From Chryseobacterium piperi (GTDB lineage Bacteria; Bacteroidota; Bacteroidia; Flavobacteriales; Weeksellaceae), in NCBI RefSeq assembly GCF_002285635.2, contig NZ_CP023049.2, positions 3,968,001 through 4,032,000 of the forward strand: a DNA stretch of 64,000 nucleotides, in the 5' to 3' direction. A program made the position numbers and the translations under genes. A model generated the notes under the pieces. It was not told where the DNA came from. It ran no database searches and saw only the letters and a program-made list of their open reading frames with translations. Positions 8,164-17,864 of this stretch are shown in pieces. Position 1 is the first letter of the stretch. Each line of letters starts with the position of its first letter.

Positions 8164-9771
8164 ATGAGTAAAAAGAATACTAAATACATCTTTGTGACAG
8201 GAGGTGTAACTTCATCTTTGGGAAAAGGAATCGTTTCTGCTTCTTTGGGACTATTGCTGAAATCACGCGGTTTTAATGTAACGATCCAAAAACTAGATCC
8301 TTATATTAATATTGACCCAGGAACCCTGAATCCTTATGAACATGGAGAATGCTATGTAACCGAAGATGGTGCGGAGACGGATCTGGATTTAGGTCACTAT
8401 GAGCGATATTTAGATGCTCCCACTTCCCAAAACAACAACGTTACTACAGGAAAAATTTACCAGACTGTAATTGAAAAAGAAAGAAAAGGAGACTTTTTAG
8501 GGAAAACAGTTCAGGTAATTCCTCATATTACTAACGAAATTAAGCGTAGAATTAAAATTCTTTCCAAACAAAATTACGATATCATTATTACAGAGATCGG
8601 AGGAACTGTTGGAGATATTGAGTCTTTACCATACATTGAAACTGTACGCCAGTTAAAATGGGAGTTGGGAGAGAAAAATTCTATGGTTATTCACCTTACT
8701 TTATTGCCTTATCTGGCTTCTAGCGGCGAATTAAAAACAAAACCTTCTCAGCATTCCGTTCGTCAATTAATGGAGAGTGGAATTATGGCTGATGTTTTGG
8801 TGTGCCGTACAGAACATAAGATTCCAAAAGATCAGAGAGCTAAGTTGGCTCAGTTCTGTAATGTTCCTTTAGATAATGTGATCGAATGTAAGGATTTAGC
8901 AACGATCTATGAAGTTCCGATGTATCTGCAAAAACAAAATTTTGATGATGTTGTTTTAAAAGGACTGGATCTAAAAAGTGATAAGGAGGCGGACTTGAAG
9001 GACTGGAAGAATTTTGTTAAAAAATTCCAGAACCCTAAAAAGATTGTTGAGATCGCTTTAGTTGGAAAATATGTTTCTCTTCAGGATTCTTATATTTCTA
9101 TTGCTGAAGCATTTAAACACGCAGGAGCAGATCTTGAAACTGAAGTAAAGGTAAGATGGGTCTATAGTGGAGATATTACCCCGGAAAATATTAAAGAAAC
9201 ATTGAAGGGAGTTAATGGAATTCTTGTTGCTCCTGGTTTCGGAGACAGAGGAATTGAAGGGAAAGTTCTTACGGCTCAATATGCAAGAGAAAATAAAATT
9301 CCAATGTTGGGAATTTGTTTAGGAATGCAGATTATGACGATTGAATTTGCAAGAAATATTCTTGGATATTCAAAAGCGAATTCTATGGAATTTGATACCG
9401 CTACAGAGCATCCTGTAATCTCTTTAATGGAAGAGCAGAAAAATGTTGTGGATAAAGGGGGGACTATGCGTCTTGGAGCTTGGAAATGTTCATTAAAGAA
9501 TAATTCTAGACTATTTGATATTTACGGAAGCAAAAATATTTCCGAAAGACACCGCCACCGTTACGAATTCAATAGTGATTATATGCAGGAGTTTGAAAAG
9601 AATGGATTTTTGGCAACAGGAACGAATCCTGAAACAGGACTGGTTGAAGCACTTGAGATGACGGATCACCCATTCTATGTTGGGGTACAATATCACCCTG
9701 AATATAAGAGTACGGTGGCGACACCGCATCCATTATTCAGAGCCTTTATTAAAGCTTGTGAAAAGAAATAA
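8164..9771 (+). CDS. pyrG: CTP synthase
   Basis: CTP synthase aminates UTP to CTP using ATP and glutamine, the last step of de novo pyrimidine nucleotide synthesis. The protein is 535 residues from the ATG at 8164, selected because it gives the family start MSKKNTKYIFVTGGVTSSLG; an upstream in-frame ATG at 8146 overlaps the promoter. The synthetase domain covers about residues 1-270 (P-loop GGVTSSLGKGI, then DLDLGHYERY and EIGGTVGDIES). The glutamine amidotransferase domain follows, with nucleophile Cys in GICLGMQ near residue 385 and the His/Glu pair in QYHPEYKST near residue 517. All catalytic residues are present. The gene stands alone between two terminators. Confidence 0.98.
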   Translation: MSKKNTKYIFVTGGVTSSLGKGIVSASLGLLLKSRGFNVTIQKLDPYINIDPGTLNPYEHGECYVTEDGAETDLDLGHYERYLDAPTSQNNNVTTGKIYQTVIEKERKGDFLGKTVQVIPHITNEIKRRIKILSKQNYDIIITEIGGTVGDIESLPYIETVRQLKWELGEKNSMVIHLTLLPYLASSGELKTKPSQHSVRQLMESGIMADVLVCRTEHKIPKDQRAKLAQFCNVPLDNVIECKDLATIYEVPMYLQKQNFDDVVLKGLDLKSDKEADLKDWKNFVKKFQNPKKIVEIALVGKYVSLQDSYISIAEAFKHAGADLETEVKVRWVYSGDITPENIKETLKGVNGILVAPGFGDRGIEGKVLTAQYARENKIPMLGICLGMQIMTIEFARNILGYSKANSMEFDTATEHPVISLMEEQKNVVDKGGTMRLGAWKCSLKNNSRLFDIYGSKNISERHRHRYEFNSDYMQEFEKNGFLATGTNPETGLVEALEMTDHPFYVGVQYHPEYKSTVATPHPLFRAFIKACEKK

Positions 9772-9801
9772 AGTAATTCTTACATTATAAACGTTCTATT
9801 A

Positions 9802-9835
9802 TAAACTCAGGTTGATTATTATCAGCCTGGGTTTA
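9802..9835 (+). terminator. Terminator after pyrG
   Basis: Imperfect hairpin TAAACTCAGGTTGA / ATCAGCCTGGGTTTA lies 31 bp after the pyrG stop, followed by AT-rich sequence. Confidence 0.7.
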
Positions 9836-9880
9836 TTATATTGTAATAGAGTAAAAGATAGAGTTTTGATAAAAAATCTG

Positions 9881-9888
9881 TATTTTTG
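9881..9888 (+). promoter_or_regulatory. Putative -7 box of yidC
   Basis: TATTTTTG matches TAnnTTTG and lies 66 bases before the yidC ATG. The nearest TTTG upstream (9865-9868) is too close to be a standard -33 box. Confidence 0.45.
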
Positions 9889-9953
9889 TCAGCTCGAAAT
9901 CCAAAGTCGAATTGGCGATGGATTAGAAAAAAATTAATTTTAATAAAATCAAA

Positions 9954-11750
9954 ATGCAACAGAACAACGGACTCGATAAAAGTCAAATGATTAGTTTTGC
10001 GGTTTTATGTTTGGTTCTCTTCGGATTTATGTTTTATTTCCAAAACAAACAACAGAAAGAGGAGCAGTTGAAAACTCAACAACAAAAAACTGAACAAGTA
10101 AAAAGTGCCGTAAAACAAACTCAGGCAAGTAATATCAATCCAAATGTAACTCCTAATGCAATTCAGGTTTCCAGTATAGGAAATAATGAATTGAAATTGG
10201 AATTTTCCAGCTTGGGAGGACAGGTTTCTAAAGTAGAACTCTTAAAATTTAAAGCTTACGATCACAAAAGCGATAAAGCTGACTTACCACTTTATCTGAT
10301 CAATAAAAATAATTCGAACTACGGTTTTCAGTTTAAAGATAAAACCGGTAAGATTATTAATACTAAAGACTTAGTTTTCTCTCCAACGGTTAATGGTAAT
10401 GCAGTAACCCTTACTGCTGATTACAATGGTGCTGTTATTCAGTTTATTTATACATTACTTCCAAAATACACCTTAGATTTTAAAGTAAGAACTCAGGGAT
10501 TGTCTCAAGTGACTTCTGATACTAAAGCAGATTTCCTTTGGAATTATAATGTGAGAAATCTTGAGAAAGGTAGAGCACAAGAACAGTCGCATTCAGAGTT
10601 CTCTTATGCATTCAATAATTATAAGAGCTATGATTATGATGGAAGAACAACGATGGATGAGGAAAAAGAAACGTTAAACTGGATTGGTGTGAAGCAACAG
10701 TTTTTCTCTTCAGTAATTGAAGCTAAAAATGGATTTACACAAAGTAAAGGAAACCAGGAATCAGTTGAGGAAGGAGAATACTTGAAAAAATTCAGCTATG
10801 AAGGATTTGTTCAAATGACAGGAAGTGAGTTAAATCAGGATTTTACCTGGTACTTTATGCCATTGGATTTACCGTTGTTGAAATCTTATGATAAAAACTT
10901 TGATGAAATACTACCATTAGGTTGGTCGATAATCGGTGGAATGAACCGTTATTTTTTCATGCCGATGTATAATATTATAGCATCTTGGGGTTTAACAGCC
11001 GGATGGGTGATTTTTGTAATGACCATTATCGTGAAGCTGATTTTATCACCTATTATGTATAAGCAACATAAGCTTAGTGCAATGATGAGAGTAATTCGTC
11101 CGGAGATTGATGAGGTGAATGCTAAATTAAAGGATGCAGATCCAATGAAAAAGCAACAAGCGACAATGGAGGTTTACCGAAAAGCGGGAGTGAATCAGAT
11201 GGCTGGTTGCTTACCGGCTCTGGTACAAATTCCTATATTCTATGCTTTATTCCGTTTCTTCCCGAACTTTATTGATTTGAGAGGTAAGGGATTCTGGTTT
11301 GCAAAAGATTTAACAGCCTATGATGATTTAATTAAGTTACCGTTTAAGATTCCTTTTTTAGGTGATCATTTAAGTATTTTTGCATTGGCTTGTACGGTGG
11401 TAATCTTGATCTATACGATTATGACTTCAGGAAATATTCAACAGCCTCAGCAGGAAGGTATGCCGAATATGAAAGTGTTGATGTATATTTTCCCAATTAC
11501 TTTCTTATTCTTCTTGAATACTTCAGCTTCAGGTCTTTCATGGTATTACTTTGTTTCAAATGCAATTAATATCTTGATTATTCTTGTTATTAAATACTGG
11601 ATTCTGGATGAAAAGAAAATTCATGCACAGATTCAGGCTAACAAAGAAAAGCCGAAAACTGAAGGTAAGTTCCAGAAAAGAATGAGAGAGATGATGGAGA
11701 AGGCTCAGGAACAGCAAAAAACAACAGAGCAACAGAGAAAAAAGAAATAA
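9954..11750 (+). CDS. yidC: Membrane protein insertase YidC
   Basis: YidC inserts and folds inner-membrane proteins with or without SecYEG. The protein has 598 residues. It has an N-terminal transmembrane anchor at about residues 10-27, a polar Gln/Lys-rich linker, and a large periplasmic beta domain to about residue 330. The conserved five-helix core follows (GWSIIGGMNRYFFMPMYN, then AGCLPALVQIPIFYALFRF near 420 and ASGLSWYYFVSNAINIL near 525). The C-terminal tail is very basic and rich in Gln and Lys, as in ribosome-interacting YidC tails. The gene stands alone here, not next to rpmH or rnpA as in many other phyla. A bidirectional terminator separates it from rnhB. Confidence 0.97.
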   Translation: MQQNNGLDKSQMISFAVLCLVLFGFMFYFQNKQQKEEQLKTQQQKTEQVKSAVKQTQASNINPNVTPNAIQVSSIGNNELKLEFSSLGGQVSKVELLKFKAYDHKSDKADLPLYLINKNNSNYGFQFKDKTGKIINTKDLVFSPTVNGNAVTLTADYNGAVIQFIYTLLPKYTLDFKVRTQGLSQVTSDTKADFLWNYNVRNLEKGRAQEQSHSEFSYAFNNYKSYDYDGRTTMDEEKETLNWIGVKQQFFSSVIEAKNGFTQSKGNQESVEEGEYLKKFSYEGFVQMTGSELNQDFTWYFMPLDLPLLKSYDKNFDEILPLGWSIIGGMNRYFFMPMYNIIASWGLTAGWVIFVMTIIVKLILSPIMYKQHKLSAMMRVIRPEIDEVNAKLKDADPMKKQQATMEVYRKAGVNQMAGCLPALVQIPIFYALFRFFPNFIDLRGKGFWFAKDLTAYDDLIKLPFKIPFLGDHLSIFALACTVVILIYTIMTSGNIQQPQQEGMPNMKVLMYIFPITFLFFLNTSASGLSWYYFVSNAINILIILVIKYWILDEKKIHAQIQANKEKPKTEGKFQKRMREMMEKAQEQQKTTEQQRKKK

Positions 11751-11770
11751 ATTCTTATTTCCCATAATAA

Positions 11771-11806
11771 AAAAAAGAGAAGCTAATTCATTAGCTTCTC
11801 TTTTTT
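11771..11806. terminator. Bidirectional terminator between yidC and rnhB
   Basis: Near-perfect palindrome: AAAAAAGAGAAGCTAA, a short loop, then TTAGCTTCTCTTTTTT. It has A-run and T-run flanks, so it can end transcription from both convergent genes. Confidence 0.9.
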
Positions 11807-11809
11807 CAT

Positions 11810-12394
11810 TTAATCGTATTTCAATCTGAAAGACTGTCTGTGGTATTTTGTTGGACCGAATCTGATGAGTGCTTCCTGATGTTTTTTAGTAGCATAACCA
11901 AAATTGGTATTCCATCCATATTCAGGAAATTCGTCATGAAGCTGAATCATGAGCCGGTCTCTGTAGTTTTTGGCTAAAATAGAAGCTGCAGCAATGGAAA
12001 GTATTTTTGAGTCTCCTTTTATAATGCATTGATGAGGAATGAAATTATAAGGGTGGAACTTATTCCCATCTACCAATATCAACTCAGGTCGTATGGTTAG
12101 TTTATCCAATGCTTGATGCATCGCATGAATACTTGCGTTGAGAATGTTATGAAGGTCGATAAAATCCGGAGGTAACTCTGCGATAGCATAATCCTGTACA
12201 TTGTCTTTAATATAGTTATCAAGATCTATTCTTGTTTTAAAATTTAGCTTTTTAGAATCATTAACCAGATTTTGGTTGAAATTATGATCTAAAATAACTG
12301 CGGCTGCTACTACCGGGCCACATAAGCAGCCTCTGCCAACTTCATCACATCCTGCCTCAATATAAGAGTCAGACCACTTTTTTAATAAATCCAT
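11810..12394 (-). CDS. rnhB: Ribonuclease HII
   Basis: RNase HII cleaves the RNA strand of RNA-DNA hybrids and removes misincorporated ribonucleotides. The 194-residue protein shows the family active site: DEVGRGCLCGPVVAAAVIL near residues 17-35 (first Asp and Glu), LILVDGNKF about residue 105 (third acidic residue) and SIAAASILAKNYRDRLM about residues 133-149 (fourth). The C-terminal GYATKKHQEALIRFGPTKYHR is typical. Length is normal and the start ATG at 12392-12394 opens 18 residues before the motif. It is convergent with yidC and divergent from the first SusC gene, with 312 bp of AT-rich sequence between starts. Confidence 0.97.
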   Translation of the reverse strand: MDLLKKWSDSYIEAGCDEVGRGCLCGPVVAAAVILDHNFNQNLVNDSKKLNFKTRIDLDNYIKDNVQDYAIAELPPDFIDLHNILNASIHAMHQALDKLTIRPELILVDGNKFHPYNFIPHQCIIKGDSKILSIAAASILAKNYRDRLMIQLHDEFPEYGWNTNFGYATKKHQEALIRFGPTKYHRQSFRLKYD

Positions 12395-12645
12395 GAAAAC
12401 AATTTATATAATAACCTAAACAGTTACAAAATTAAAAAAAATAAACTTTTTATGTGTATTAGGAATTTATTGATTATTCGTTTAAATGGTGTTAATAATT
12501 TATTTAAAAATGGTAATTGATAAGATATGTTTAAATTTTAAATTATTTATACGTTCAATGAAATGGTGTTTTTTTTATTAAATTGCTAAGTATAATGAAT
12601 ATCATTATCTTATGATTTATGAATTTAAATATTTTTAACAAATAA
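12395..12645. other. AT-rich intergenic region between rnhB and the first SusC gene
   Basis: The rnhB-SusC gap is 312 bp. This part is very AT-rich. I see no ORF, RNA or repeat in it apart from the SusC promoter that begins at 12646. An rnhB promoter presumably lies on the left but has no clear consensus box. Confidence 0.5.
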
Positions 12646-12677
12646 TTTGGTTACTTTAAGAAAGTTTTACATATTTG
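12646..12677 (+). promoter_or_regulatory. Promoter of the first SusCD pair (conserved type)
   Basis: TTTG (12646-12649), a 20-bp spacer containing TTAAGAAAGTTTTA, and CATATTTG (12670-12677). The same arrangement precedes the other two SusC genes, with CA instead of the usual TA in the -7 box. The ATG is 30 bases downstream. Confidence 0.65.
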
Positions 12678-12706
12678 CAATAATAAAAAAAATAATCAAT
12701 TTAAAT

Positions 12707-15700
12707 ATGAAGAAATTAACTACAAGTGTTTTGGCTATAGTTCTGACTTCCTCTTTTGTGTTTGTGAATGCACAAAGCACACAAGGTGATACTCTGAGAA
12801 CGCAGGACATACGTGAAGTCGTAGTGACTGGAGCTCTTGGTCTTAAAAAAAGACAAGATGCTATTGTTACTAGTAATAAAGTGATTGATACTAAAGAGCT
12901 GAATCAGGCGGTGAATCCAAATGCAGCTCAAGCATTAACTGGAAAAGTGGCTGGTTTACAGATTAATACAACCAGTAACTCTGTTAATAGTCAGGCAACA
13001 GTAACGATCAGAGGACCGAGATCTATTTCAGGTAATAATGAAGCTCTTGTTGTTATTGATGGTGCGATATCTACTTTAGGTATTTTTCAACAATTACCTC
13101 CTGAGGTCGTTGAAAGTGTAAACGTTATTAAAGGTCAGCAGGGTTCAGCTTTGTATGGAGAAAGGGGTAGTAACGGGGTTATTGTAGTTACTACTAAAAA
13201 AGGAACTAAATCTGAAAAGATACAATTTACTTTAACATCTTCTGTAGATGTTTCTTCTATTTATAAAACACCTATTCGTCAGCAGCTCTATGGGCAAGGA
13301 TGGACAGGTGAGCCTACTGAGTTTAGTAATGTAGAGTATGGTGGAGCAAACTGGGTACCTTATGAAAACGGTAGCTGGGGTCCGGCTTACAATAATCCTC
13401 AGATAGGAGGACAGTTGTTAATAGCAGGTATGCCACAGGCTGATGGAAGTCTTATATATAGCCCTTATGCGGCCAGAAAGAATAATGCGGATAAGTTTTT
13501 TAGAAATGGGGTACTGATGCAAAATGGTATTTCTGTTAATGCTGGAGGGGTGGATTCTTACTCTTTTTTATCTTTTAACAGGGTGGAGAATGACTTCATG
13601 ATCCCGGGAGATAAGCTTAAAAGAAATACATTTTTCTATAAAGGTGGTAAACAATTAGGAAAACTGAGAATTGATGCTACTTTTAATCTTATTGATCAAA
13701 ATACTTCTCAGACGGGAGGTAACCTTTTTGGACAACTTATTCAAACTCCTACTAATATCGATGTTAGAAGATATGAAGCAGGAGGAATGGATGGGCATTG
13801 GACAGCGTTTTCCTATAGCCCATATTGGTTGAGAGACCATTTACGTAATGATAATAATACGACTACCTTTAATGGTATTGTGTCTTTAGGATATGAATTT
13901 AATAAGAATATCAGTTTGACGTATACAGGTAACATGTCAACGATATCAAGTATCACTGAGACCCATACTGATGCGTACAATGCGAGCAATGTAAGACCAT
14001 ATACTAATACAGGGACTCCTTATGATGGTACTAATTTCTTGGAATATGGATCTGCTGCTATTCCGTCAGCTTACAAGAAATCTGTAACTAAAGTATGGAG
14101 ATATTATGGAGATTTAATGTTGAATTTTAATTATGATTTGACGGATGATTTGAATTTCAAACTTAACCTAGGGAATAATATGCAAGATACAAAAGAAGAC
14201 TATGCAGAGGTTGGGGGAACTAATTTACAGATTCCAGGTTGGTACAATATTCAGAATGTCCTTAATTCCACACCGTGGTATGATCTTGAAAATGGAATGC
14301 TGAGAAAGAGGAGTGTAGCATGGTTTTCGAACTTAGATTTAGGATATAAAGATTACCTTTTCTTGAATGCGACACTAAGATACGAACAGTCATCCGTTCT
14401 TAGTATTCGTGAAACACCATTAGTGGGACAAAGTCCTAAACCAATGAGAAATGAAGGGTATCCTTATTACTCGGTTGGAGCGTCGTTCATTCCTACAAAA
14501 CTATTTAAAAACTTAACTAATGGAAATGTTCTTACCTATGCAAAAGTAAGTGGAGGATATACCAGAACAGGTAACTCCATACTGGATGCATATGCTGTAG
14601 ATGAAGTAGGTGCTTTTCCTACAGGATTTCCTTTTGGGACACTTTCTTCGTACATTATCAATACGACGCCTGTATCCCAGGATATCAAGCCTGAATTTAA
14701 CAATACTGTAGAAGCTAACTTAAGTTTAGGGTTCTTTAAAGATAGAATTACTTTTGACGGTTCAGTGTATCAGACTAAGACTGATGGGTTGATTACAAAC
14801 AGCGGGGTATCTAATGCTACAGGATTCAGTAATGTTTTGGATAATGCAGGATCAATGAGAAACAGAGGCTTTGAATTGGAATTAGGATTAACACCATTTA
14901 AGTCGAAAGATTTTGAATGGAATTTGAAGGGGTCTTATGCGCAATACAGATCTGTAGTGACAAGCTTAGAGAATGGGGCTATATCTGTACCTAGAGGAGC
15001 TTCGGGACAAGGAATACCGGCAGGGTTTTATGCTGTTTTAGGTGGAAGTGCAAATACAATTATGGGGACGGCTTATCAGAGAGATCCTGAAGGAAGAATT
15101 ATTGTGGATGATCTGGGAATTCCTGTTGTAAGTAGCCAGTATAAAGTATTAGGTAAATTAGATCCTGATTATATCTTGACATTTAGTACATCAATTAGAT
15201 TAAAAGGCTTTACATTAAGCGCAGTGGCAGATTATAGAACAGGAAATAGTTTTGTATCTGAAGCTAAAAATTTAATGTCATATGTGGGTACTTTAGAGAA
15301 GCAGGCTGATTTTGATCGTTCGAAAGGGTATATTATTCCAAATTCCGTTCAGAATACAGGAACTGCAGCAAACCCGGTTTATGTTGTTAACACAACAACT
15401 GTGGGTGATGATCCGAGCTATGCTGGTACTGTAAACTACTTTACAACCAATTATGGAGATGATATTGCTGAAGAATTTGTAATTGACGGTACGGCATTGA
15501 AAATTAGAGAAATTGCTTTAAATTATTCCATTCCAAAATCAGTGCTTTCTAATACTTTCATCAATAGTATGAGTATCGGAGTTTATGCCAGAAATCCTTT
15601 TGTAGTCTATGCAAAAGATAACAGGAATTTTGGTGATCCGGAAATGCAGACTGGAGCAAGCTTAGCGGTCGCCAGATATCCAACGGCTAGAAATTTTGGT

Positions 15701-15724
15701 TTTAATTTTAATATAACTTTCTAA
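12707..15724 (+). CDS. SusC/RagA family TonB-linked outer membrane transporter 1
   Basis: The 1005-residue protein is a SusC-type TonB-dependent receptor that would import a ligand captured by its SusD partner, powered by TonB. The ATG at 12707 gives a clear signal peptide (MKKLTTSVLAIVLTSSFVFV). A Ton-box-like stretch (IREVVVTGALGLKK) follows almost at once. Next comes the plug domain with LTGKVAGLQI, TIRGPRSISGNNEALVVIDG and the SusC signature GSALYGERGSNGVIVVTTK near residue 160. A 22-strand barrel fills the rest and ends in NFGFNFNITF with a terminal Phe. The usual N-terminal carboxypeptidase-regulatory-like extension is absent. Its plug is the most divergent of the three copies. The SusD partner starts 10 bp downstream. 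Confidence 0.95.
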   Translation: MKKLTTSVLAIVLTSSFVFVNAQSTQGDTLRTQDIREVVVTGALGLKKRQDAIVTSNKVIDTKELNQAVNPNAAQALTGKVAGLQINTTSNSVNSQATVTIRGPRSISGNNEALVVIDGAISTLGIFQQLPPEVVESVNVIKGQQGSALYGERGSNGVIVVTTKKGTKSEKIQFTLTSSVDVSSIYKTPIRQQLYGQGWTGEPTEFSNVEYGGANWVPYENGSWGPAYNNPQIGGQLLIAGMPQADGSLIYSPYAARKNNADKFFRNGVLMQNGISVNAGGVDSYSFLSFNRVENDFMIPGDKLKRNTFFYKGGKQLGKLRIDATFNLIDQNTSQTGGNLFGQLIQTPTNIDVRRYEAGGMDGHWTAFSYSPYWLRDHLRNDNNTTTFNGIVSLGYEFNKNISLTYTGNMSTISSITETHTDAYNASNVRPYTNTGTPYDGTNFLEYGSAAIPSAYKKSVTKVWRYYGDLMLNFNYDLTDDLNFKLNLGNNMQDTKEDYAEVGGTNLQIPGWYNIQNVLNSTPWYDLENGMLRKRSVAWFSNLDLGYKDYLFLNATLRYEQSSVLSIRETPLVGQSPKPMRNEGYPYYSVGASFIPTKLFKNLTNGNVLTYAKVSGGYTRTGNSILDAYAVDEVGAFPTGFPFGTLSSYIINTTPVSQDIKPEFNNTVEANLSLGFFKDRITFDGSVYQTKTDGLITNSGVSNATGFSNVLDNAGSMRNRGFELELGLTPFKSKDFEWNLKGSYAQYRSVVTSLENGAISVPRGASGQGIPAGFYAVLGGSANTIMGTAYQRDPEGRIIVDDLGIPVVSSQYKVLGKLDPDYILTFSTSIRLKGFTLSAVADYRTGNSFVSEAKNLMSYVGTLEKQADFDRSKGYIIPNSVQNTGTAANPVYVVNTTTVGDDPSYAGTVNYFTTNYGDDIAEEFVIDGTALKIREIALNYSIPKSVLSNTFINSMSIGVYARNPFVVYAKDNRNFGDPEMQTGASLAVARYPTARNFGFNFNITF

Positions 15725-15734
15725 AATTTAAAAA

Positions 15735-17378
15735 ATGAATAAAATTAAATATATAATCTCGTCACTTATTGTGACAATATCATTAACGTCTTGTAATAAT
15801 TATCTGGATATTAATGAGAATCCCAATGATATCCATGCAGAAAATATAACGCCGGAATTATTATTTCCTGGAGCGGTTGCACAATCTTACAGAGCTCAGG
15901 CAGGAGATATGATGCAATTTGGAAACTTAATGATGAATTCTTGGGCTGGAGATGTATATCATTATGGTGGTTTATATCCTAACGAATTTTCTTTGTCTGC
16001 AGTCAATAGCCAGTTTTATGATGGGATTTGGGATAATATCTATCAGAATGTTAATAATTTTGTTGTGATTGAAAAATATCCCAATGCAAACCATGTACAG
16101 GATAAATATGTTGCTATGGCCAAAATTATGAAAGCATTTTATATGCAATATATTGTTGATTTATATGGAAATGCTCCTTATTCTGAAGCGTTCAAAGGTC
16201 AGGCTAATCTTGCTCCTAAATATGATAAAGATATAGATATCTATAAATCACTTATTTCTAATTTAGATGAAGCGGTAGCTTTGATAAATGCGAATGATGC
16301 TGATGCTGCTAATCCAGGAGCTAAGGATATTATTTTTGCAGGAGATATGAGTAAGTGGAAAGCTTTTGCATATACTGTTAAACTTAGATTTTTATTAAGA
16401 ATGTCTAAAGTTACGGGCGAGCTTGCTACATACCGTGATGCTCAATTGGCTTCATTAAGTATGGCTACAAGTAGCGGAGCAGAATTGTTAACTGTAGATG
16501 TTATTGAAAACCCGGGATACTCAACAGCAAATAACGATAAATTAAATCCGGTGGCCTTTAATTATTTTTATAATTCAACGCCTACAGAAGTAACTAATCA
16601 TATTGTGTTGACTTCTTCCGAGCATTTAGCAATTGCTTTAAATGGGAATGTTGAAAACAGTAGTGTTGCAGAATATCAGAAGTTTAATGGGGTTACCGAT
16701 CCTCGCGGACCTAGATTATTTACGCGAGTAAATTATAATGGAAGCTTGAGAGTTAAAGGGGTGAGACAGGGTGCTACTTCTGGACAACCGGGTGCTCCAA
16801 CAGATAATCAGAGTGTGTCTAAATTATTTGGTGGTATTTTTGGCGCTACTTCGGGCAGTGCAGGTGCTACTCTTACAGCTGCAAATGCTAAAGGCGGAGT
16901 AGTGATGTCGCTTGCAGAAACCAAACTTTTGTTGGCTGAAGCCTCTTTAAAATATCCATCTTTATTTACAGGTGGGCAGGCAAGCTTTAATGCTGCTATT
17001 ACGGCTTCTTGTGCATGGATGAATATTCCTCAAACTTCAGCGAATCCTGCGGCACTTACTATAGATAGGTATATTAGTGAGATATCGGGAAAAGCTGGTC
17101 TAGGATGGACTGGAACTGATATGCAAAAAATGGAAGCTATTATGACTCAAAAATGGCTTGCTCTTACTAATGTAAATCCTACAGAAATGTATATTGAATA
17201 TAATAGGACAAACTTACCTTACAATCCTGTAGCTGTAAACGCGGTAAAACCAAGAAGGCCATATAGATTGGTTTATCCTAATTCTGAATTCGCAACAAAC
17301 TCTGCCAATGTACCAAATATTGCAAGTGATGTTGTGTTTACTAAAAATCAATACACTCCATTCTGGAATCAAAATTAA
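15735..17378 (+). CDS. SusD/RagB family nutrient-binding lipoprotein 1
   Basis: The 547-residue protein is a surface lipoprotein that caps the SusC barrel and binds the substrate. The signal peptide ends in a lipobox with Cys20 (ISLTSC). Family features seen are YLDINENPND just after the lipid anchor, a TPR-like helical region with VDLYGNAPYSEAF near residues 142-154, and the GDMSKWKAFAYTVKLRFLLR stretch near residue 200. It belongs to the SusD-like group without a recognisable starch-type site, so the ligand is unknown. It is translated 10 bp after its SusC, and a terminator follows. The C-terminus (YTPFWNQN) is normal for this subgroup. Confidence 0.93.
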   Translation: MNKIKYIISSLIVTISLTSCNNYLDINENPNDIHAENITPELLFPGAVAQSYRAQAGDMMQFGNLMMNSWAGDVYHYGGLYPNEFSLSAVNSQFYDGIWDNIYQNVNNFVVIEKYPNANHVQDKYVAMAKIMKAFYMQYIVDLYGNAPYSEAFKGQANLAPKYDKDIDIYKSLISNLDEAVALINANDADAANPGAKDIIFAGDMSKWKAFAYTVKLRFLLRMSKVTGELATYRDAQLASLSMATSSGAELLTVDVIENPGYSTANNDKLNPVAFNYFYNSTPTEVTNHIVLTSSEHLAIALNGNVENSSVAEYQKFNGVTDPRGPRLFTRVNYNGSLRVKGVRQGATSGQPGAPTDNQSVSKLFGGIFGATSGSAGATLTAANAKGGVVMSLAETKLLLAEASLKYPSLFTGGQASFNAAITASCAWMNIPQTSANPAALTIDRYISEISGKAGLGWTGTDMQKMEAIMTQKWLALTNVNPTEMYIEYNRTNLPYNPVAVNAVKPRRPYRLVYPNSEFATNSANVPNIASDVVFTKNQYTPFWNQN

Positions 17379-17405
17379 TTCTGGAATACTTTTTTAATAT
17401 ATTTT

Positions 17406-17433
17406 AAAACCACCTTTTTTGGTGGTTTTTTTT
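17406..17433 (+). terminator. Terminator after SusCD pair 1
   Basis: Hairpin AAAACCACC-TTTTTT-GGTGGTTTT followed by T-runs, 28 bp after the SusD stop. Confidence 0.9.
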
Positions 17434-17812
17434 ATTTTATATTTTTAGATTTTTTTTACAATTTATCCTTATTTTAAGAAAATTTGCGGTAAAAAAAACA
17501 TTATGCATGACATTGTATTTATCACTCATAATGTTAAAATGTGTTAATTAAAATGTTTTAGTTTGGTTCTTTTTATTTAGTTTATTTTTGTAAAGTGTTG
17601 TTGTTCAGTGTTTAAATTTGCTTCGTTGTTAATGAATTTCACTATATATTGAAATAGTATGCTGGTTTTGTAGACTGATCTTTTTTATGCATATATTTCA
17701 GGTTATTATTCTTGTATTTTTGTTAAAAATTAAATTTTTAACGTAAATTATTGATTTTATATTATTTTTTATTATCAACTTTTGAACAATTGTTAATTTT
17801 TTGTTATTTTCT
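17434..17812. other. AT-rich gap between SusCD pairs 1 and 2
   Basis: Strongly AT-rich sequence without a supportable gene. Patches (for example near 17450-17490, where TTATTTTAAGAAAAT-like sequence occurs) resemble the equivalent gap at about 22455-22500, which suggests the intergenic region was copied together with the transporter genes. No structured RNA was recognised. Confidence 0.45.
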
Positions 17813-17843
17813 TTTGTGTTGTTAAGAAAGTTTTACAAATTTG
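17813..17843 (+). promoter_or_regulatory. Promoter of SusCD pair 2 (conserved type)
   Basis: TTTG (17813-17816), a 19-bp spacer and CAAATTTG (17836-17843), 22 bases before the ATG. The 55 bases 17819-17873 differ at one position from 22823-22877 upstream of pair 3. Confidence 0.7.
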
Positions 17844-17864
17844 TAGAGCTAAAATTAATTTGAT

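Noticed and set aside
9881..9953. Riboswitch or attenuator in the yidC leader
   Set aside because: The leader is only about 65 bases, has no conserved aptamer pattern, and no convincing antiterminator pair.
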